Source: Pseudomonadota bacterium (GTDB lineage Bacteria > Pseudomonadota > Alphaproteobacteria > Sphingomonadales > Sphingomonadaceae). From it: a stretch of 45,376 bases of DNA. Under the pieces are notes generated by a model. That model did not search any database. It was not told the DNA's origin and saw only the letters and a program-made list of their open reading frames with translations. Of the stretch, positions 41,903 to 45,376 are shown piece by piece. Numbering within the stretch: the first letter of the stretch is position 1; every line of letters starts with the position of its first letter. Position numbers and translations under genes: made by a program. Where the stretch lies: the NCBI GenBank assembly GCA_023436615.1, contig JAEZIO010000035.1:1-45376 (forward strand), written 5' to 3'.

Positions 41903-42328
41903 ATGAGCCAGACCACGATCGACGTTGAGGCGCTCTGCGCCGACAAGGGCCTCCGCATCACGGAGCAGCGCCGGACGATCGCGCGCATCCTTTCGGAATC
42001 GGAGGACCATCCGGACGTCGAGACGCTGCACGAGCGGGCGTCCGCGATCGATCCGCGAATCTCGATCGCGACCGTCTACCGAACGGTGCGCCTGTTCGAA
42101 GAAGCGGGAATCCTGGAGCGGCACGAGTTCGGCGACGGCCGCGCCCGCTACGAGGCCGCGTCGGACGAGCATCACGACCATCTCATCGACGTCGAGACGG
42201 GCCGGGTCGTCGAGTTCGTCGACGAGGAGCTCGAAGCGCTCCAGAAGCGCATCGCCGAAAAGCTCGGCTATCGGCTCGTGGATCACCGGATGGAGTTGTA
42301 CGGCGTCGCGCTCGACCGCAACCGCTAA
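41903..42328 (+). CDS. fur: Fur/Mur family metal-responsive regulator
   Basis: A 141-residue Fur-family repressor. The winged helix (CADKGLRITEQRRTIARILS, ATVYRTVRLFEEAGILERHE) and the metal site DEHHDHLIDVETG with EFVDEELEALQKRIAEKLGY and LVDHRMELYGVAL are present. Where E. coli Fur has CxxC after HHDH, this protein has IDVETG, so the structural zinc site is missing, as in many alphaproteobacterial Fur/Mur proteins that respond to Mn or Fe. The ATG at 41903 was chosen by the family length. It follows mucR after the terminator. Confidence 0.92.
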   Translation: MSQTTIDVEALCADKGLRITEQRRTIARILSESEDHPDVETLHERASAIDPRISIATVYRTVRLFEEAGILERHEFGDGRARYEAASDEHHDHLIDVETGRVVEFVDEELEALQKRIAEKLGYRLVDHRMELYGVALDRNR

Positions 42329-42344
42329 AGCGCGCGGGTCGAAG

Positions 42345-43067
42345 CTGGTCGCCGGATCGCGAATCCTCGCGCTGCTTCTCCTCTTCCTGGCCTGCGTCCC
42401 TCTTCACGCTGCGAGCAAGATTCTGTTCCGCCGTTCGGCCTGGCCGCCGCGGTTCCTCCGGGCATCGGCGTGGATTTGCGGAGCCAGGGTGCGGGTCACC
42501 GGCAAGCCACTGGAGCCGCACACGCTGCTCATCTGCAACCATGTGAGTTGGCTGGACATCCTCGTGCTCGGCGGCGCTACCGGCTGCGCGTTCGTGTCGA
42601 AGCACCAGCTCGGCCATTCGCTCGTGCACTGGATGGCGGACCAGGGCGGCACGCTTTACGTCCGGCGCGACCATCGTCGCGGCGCGCCGCACCAGGCGGA
42701 AGCGATCGCCCGCAAGCTTGCGGAGCCGTACCCGCTCGCGCTGTTCCCTGAAGGCACGACCGGGCCGGGCTCGCACCTGCTGCCGTTCCGCTCGACCTTG
42801 TTCGCGGCGGTGGCGCCCGTTCCGCCGGGGGTCAGCGTGCGGCCGGTGGCCATCGACTACGGCATCGCGGCGCCGGAAATCGGCTGGTACGAGGAGCCGG
42901 GCAAGGACAACGTCCTGCGGACGCTGGGCCGCACGGCCCCGACACCCGTCACGGTCCGGCTGCTCGATCCGCTACCTCCGATCGCCGACCGCAAGGCACT
43001 CGCGAACGCGACGCGCGACGCCATCGAGACCGCGCTCACTTCAAGTCGCGCGGCCACTCGCCTATAG
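42345..43067 (+). CDS. 1-acyl-sn-glycerol-3-phosphate acyltransferase (PlsC family); start codon unclear
   Basis: A ~240-residue membrane-bound acyltransferase for phosphatidate synthesis. An N-terminal membrane segment (ILALLLLFLACVPLHAAS) is followed by the catalytic NHVSWLDILVLGG (His-x4-Asp), FVSKHQLGHS, GGTLYVRRD and LFPEGTTGPGSHLLPFRSTL. No ATG, GTG or TTG exists in frame between the fur end and this membrane segment; the nearest near-cognate codon is CTG at 42345, used here provisionally. The true start could also be an ATC or involve an upstream frameshift. It follows fur closely and precedes miaB. Confidence 0.85.
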   Translation: MVAGSRILALLLLFLACVPLHAASKILFRRSAWPPRFLRASAWICGARVRVTGKPLEPHTLLICNHVSWLDILVLGGATGCAFVSKHQLGHSLVHWMADQGGTLYVRRDHRRGAPHQAEAIARKLAEPYPLALFPEGTTGPGSHLLPFRSTLFAAVAPVPPGVSVRPVAIDYGIAAPEIGWYEEPGKDNVLRTLGRTAPTPVTVRLLDPLPPIADRKALANATRDAIETALTSSRAATRL

Positions 43068-43076
43068 GCAGCGCCA

Positions 43077-44384
43077 ATGAATCCGAAGACCTTCAAAATC
43101 AAATCGTTCGGCTGTCAGATGAACGTCTACGACGGCGAGCGCATCTCCGAGCTTCTCACCGATCGCGGCCTCGCCGCCGTCGCCGATGGGGAGGATGCGG
43201 ACCTTGTCGTTCTCAACACCTGCCACATTCGCGAGAAGGCAGCGGAGAAGGCCTATTCCGACGTCGGGCGGCTGAAGCGCGAAGACGGATCGCGTCCGAT
43301 GATCGCGCTCGCCGGCTGCGTGGCGCAGGCCGAAGGCGGCGAAGCCAGGCGGCGATCGGCGATGATCGACATCGTCGTCGGGCCGCAGGCTTACCATCGG
43401 CTGCCCCGCATGATCGCTGAAGTGTCGCGCGGCGGCCGTCCCGTCGACACCGACATGCCGGCAATTTCGAAGTTCGGGGAGCTTCCCAGGCGCGGCCGCG
43501 CCAGCCCGAGCGCGTTCCTCACCGTGCAGGAAGGCTGCGACAAGTTCTGCACCTATTGCGTCGTTCCCTACACTCGCGGCGCGGAGGTTTCGCGGCCGTC
43601 GCGCGACATCGTGGCCGAAGCCCGCTCGCTCGCCGAGAGCGGAGCACGCGAGATCGTCCTGCTCGGCCAGAACGTGAACGCGTGGGAAGATGACGGCCGC
43701 GGCCTCGCGGACCTCATCAAGGAGGTCGCGCGCATCGATGAGATCGAACGCATCCGCTATACCACGAGCCATCCGGTCAACATGGGTGACGCGCTGATCG
43801 CCGCGCACGGACAGGTCGAAAAGCTGATGCCTTACCTGCATCTCCCGGTGCAATCGGGCAGCGACCGCGTCCTCAAGGCGATGAACCGCAGCCACAGCGT
43901 GGACAGCTATTTGCGCACCATCGAGAAAGTGCGCGCGGCACGGCCCGATATCGCGATTTCCGGTGACTTCATCGTCGGCTTCCCAGGGGAGACCGAGGCG
44001 GATTTCGAGGCTACGCTGAACATCGTCGACGCGGTGGGCTACGCGTCGGCTTATTCATTCAAGTACAGCCCGCGGCCCGGCACGCCCGCGGCAGCGATGG
44101 AGGATCAGATTTCGATCGACGTAATGAACGATCGCCTGCAGCGCCTCCAGGCGCGGCTCGGCGAACACAGCCAGGCCTTCAATCGATCCACCGTGGGGCG
44201 TGCCACGCAAGTTCTCGTTGAGCGGCCCGGACGGCATCCTGGGCAGATGATCGGCCGGTCGCCGTGGCTTCAGTCCGTACACGTCGAAACCGCGGCCCGG
44301 CCCGGCGCGATGCTGGACGTGACCCTTACGGCCGCCGGCCCGAACAGCGTCACCGGCGCGGTGCTCCAGAAAGCAGCCGCATAA
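43077..44384 (+). CDS. miaB: tRNA-2-methylthio-N6-dimethylallyladenosine synthase
   Basis: A 435-residue radical-SAM methylthiotransferase that makes ms2i6A37 in tRNA. The N-terminal cluster Cys are Cys13, Cys49 and Cys81 (SFGCQMN, LNTCHIRE, AGCVAQ), and the radical-SAM triad is Cys154/158/161 in EGCDKFCTYCVVPY. The C-terminal TRAM domain is present (QVLVERPGRHPGQMIGRSPW). Its stop overlaps the phoH start (TAATG), giving the common alphaproteobacterial miaB-phoH order. Confidence 0.96.
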   Translation: MNPKTFKIKSFGCQMNVYDGERISELLTDRGLAAVADGEDADLVVLNTCHIREKAAEKAYSDVGRLKREDGSRPMIALAGCVAQAEGGEARRRSAMIDIVVGPQAYHRLPRMIAEVSRGGRPVDTDMPAISKFGELPRRGRASPSAFLTVQEGCDKFCTYCVVPYTRGAEVSRPSRDIVAEARSLAESGAREIVLLGQNVNAWEDDGRGLADLIKEVARIDEIERIRYTTSHPVNMGDALIAAHGQVEKLMPYLHLPVQSGSDRVLKAMNRSHSVDSYLRTIEKVRAARPDIAISGDFIVGFPGETEADFEATLNIVDAVGYASAYSFKYSPRPGTPAAAMEDQISIDVMNDRLQRLQARLGEHSQAFNRSTVGRATQVLVERPGRHPGQMIGRSPWLQSVHVETAARPGAMLDVTLTAAGPNSVTGAVLQKAAA

Positions 44385-45376
44385 TGGCCCGGCGCGACCT
44401 TGCTGCCGTGCCTGACCGCGCGCGCCTGGAGCTCGAGTTCGAAGAGCCGTACCTGCTCGGCCCGCTGTTCGGGGATTACGACCGGCACCTGATCACCATC
44501 GAAAGCCGGCTCGGCGTACACATCGCGGCGCGGGGCAATCGCGTCCAGATCGAAGGAGAACCGGATTCGGCGTCGCGTGCCCGCGATGTCCTGGTCGGGC
44601 TCTACAAACGCCTCGAACAGGGCCACGACATCGATTCCGAAGCGGTCGAGGCTGTTCTGGGAATGGCCGCGCAACCCAACCTCGATGGAATTATCGCCCC
44701 GGAAGTCACGTCTCCGCCAGGCATGATGATCCGCACGCGCAAGAAGACGATCGTCCCGCGCTCCCCGACTCAAACGATCTACATGGATGCGCTCGCACGC
44801 GAGGACATGATCTTCGCGCTGGGGCCGGCCGGAACCGGCAAGACCTATCTGGCCGTCGCCCAGGCCGTGTCGCAGCTCATCTCCGGAAGCGTCGACCGCC
44901 TGATCCTGTCGCGGCCTGCCGTCGAGGCGGGAGAAAGGCTTGGGTTCCTCCCAGGCGACATGAAGGAGAAGGTCGATCCCTATCTCCGCCCGCTCTACGA
45001 CGCGCTGAACGACATGATGCCGGCCGACCAGGTGCAGCGCCGCATCCTCTCGGGCGAGATCGAGATCGCGCCGCTGGCCTTCATGCGCGGCCGGACGCTG
45101 GCGCATTGCTACGCCATCCTGGACGAAGCCCAGAACACCACGCCGGCACAGATCAAAATGTTCCTGACCCGCATGGGCGAGGGCACGCGCATGGTGATCA
45201 CCGGCGACCCCACCCAGGTCGACCTGCCGCCGGGCCAGAAATCCGGGCTGGTCGAGGCGCTGTCCATCCTGCAGGGGGTGGAGGGAATCGGCATGGCCCA
45301 TTTCGCGGAGACCGACGTGGTGCGGCATCCGCTGGTGGCGCGCATCGTCGCCGCCTATAATCAGGCGGATCAGAGT
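44384..45376 (+). CDS. phoH: PhoH-like ATPase (3' end outside window)
   Basis: 331 codons of a PhoH/YbeZ-family P-loop protein, usually ~330-350 residues, so little is missing. An N-terminal domain (LFGDYDRHLITIESRLGVHI) leads into the ATPase with Walker A GPAGTGKTYLAVAQAVSQL, the SRPAVEAGERLGFLPGDMKE motif and Walker B YAILDEAQNTTPAQIKMF, then ITGDPTQVDLPPGQKSGL. The ATG overlaps the miaB stop by one base. In related genomes ybeY (rRNA processing) commonly follows and may lie just beyond the edge. Confidence 0.93.
   Translation, partial: MARRDLAAVPDRARLELEFEEPYLLGPLFGDYDRHLITIESRLGVHIAARGNRVQIEGEPDSASRARDVLVGLYKRLEQGHDIDSEAVEAVLGMAAQPNLDGIIAPEVTSPPGMMIRTRKKTIVPRSPTQTIYMDALAREDMIFALGPAGTGKTYLAVAQAVSQLISGSVDRLILSRPAVEAGERLGFLPGDMKEKVDPYLRPLYDALNDMMPADQVQRRILSGEIEIAPLAFMRGRTLAHCYAILDEAQNTTPAQIKMFLTRMGEGTRMVITGDPTQVDLPPGQKSGLVEALSILQGVEGIGMAHFAETDVVRHPLVARIVAAYNQADQS

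Overview
The window is a GC-rich chromosomal stretch from an alphaproteobacterium, most likely a sphingomonad (Sphingomonadaceae or a close relative). Pointers are the str-S10 ribosomal gene order, an alphaproteobacterial-type Fur without the usual second CxxC zinc site, a MucR zinc-finger regulator, TonB-dependent uptake next to a membrane-anchored winged-helix regulator, Asn/Ala-rich small lipoproteins, and short repeats of the CCGTCATTGCGAG and GTCATGCTGAA types. The species cannot be named from the sequence alone. No tRNA, rRNA, CRISPR array, insertion sequence or prophage gene was seen.

Layout. (1) 1-10,674, minus strand: a continuous translation block rpsL-rpsG-fusA-tuf-rpsJ-rplC-rplD-rplW-rplB-rpsS-rplV-rpsC-rplP-rpmC-rpsQ-rplN-rplX (rplX is cut by the window edge), with a good candidate promoter at 10,863-10,891. 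L3 and S17 carry long extra C-terminal tails, S12 has Arg at position 88, and a strongly structured 193-base spacer separates rpsJ from rplC. (2) 11,050-13,985: small envelope and stress-type genes (secreted peptide, hendecad-repeat helical protein, PEBP-like lipoprotein, cupin, small lipoprotein, CDF transporter), two of whose units have EcfG-like promoter matches. (3) 14,044-22,202: housekeeping genes lpdA, dnaB, dcd, kynU, an FMN reductase, a small membrane protein and rnr. (4) 22,208-25,026: a DksA/YbiI-like zinc protein and an EamA-type transporter between two copies of a REP-like element, then an M28 peptidase. (5) 25,118-32,014: the distal valine catabolic pathway (mmsA, isobutyryl-CoA dehydrogenase, 3-hydroxyisobutyryl-CoA hydrolase, enoyl-CoA hydratase, mmsB) with two lipoproteins and a GST inserted after mmsA. 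(6) 32,036-33,711: a lipoprotein-type cytochrome c', its cytochrome b561 partner and a small secreted protein. (7) 33,940-39,526: a membrane winged-helix/TPR-like regulator, a TonB-dependent receptor, a cytochrome b and a Tat-exported molybdopterin oxidoreductase, the most unusual unit here. (8) 39,578-45,376: nfuA, tsaB, rimI, mucR, fur, a plsC-like acyltransferase, miaB and phoH (cut at its 3' end).

How the genes work together. Block 1 makes ribosomal proteins and elongation factors under one main promoter. Block 5 carries isobutyryl-CoA through methacrylyl-CoA, 3-hydroxyisobutyrate and methylmalonate semialdehyde to propionyl-CoA. Block 7 suggests an envelope redox pathway in which an outer-membrane receptor imports a ligand and a periplasmic Mo enzyme passes electrons to or from the quinone pool through the di-haem cytochrome b. 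The substrate is unknown.
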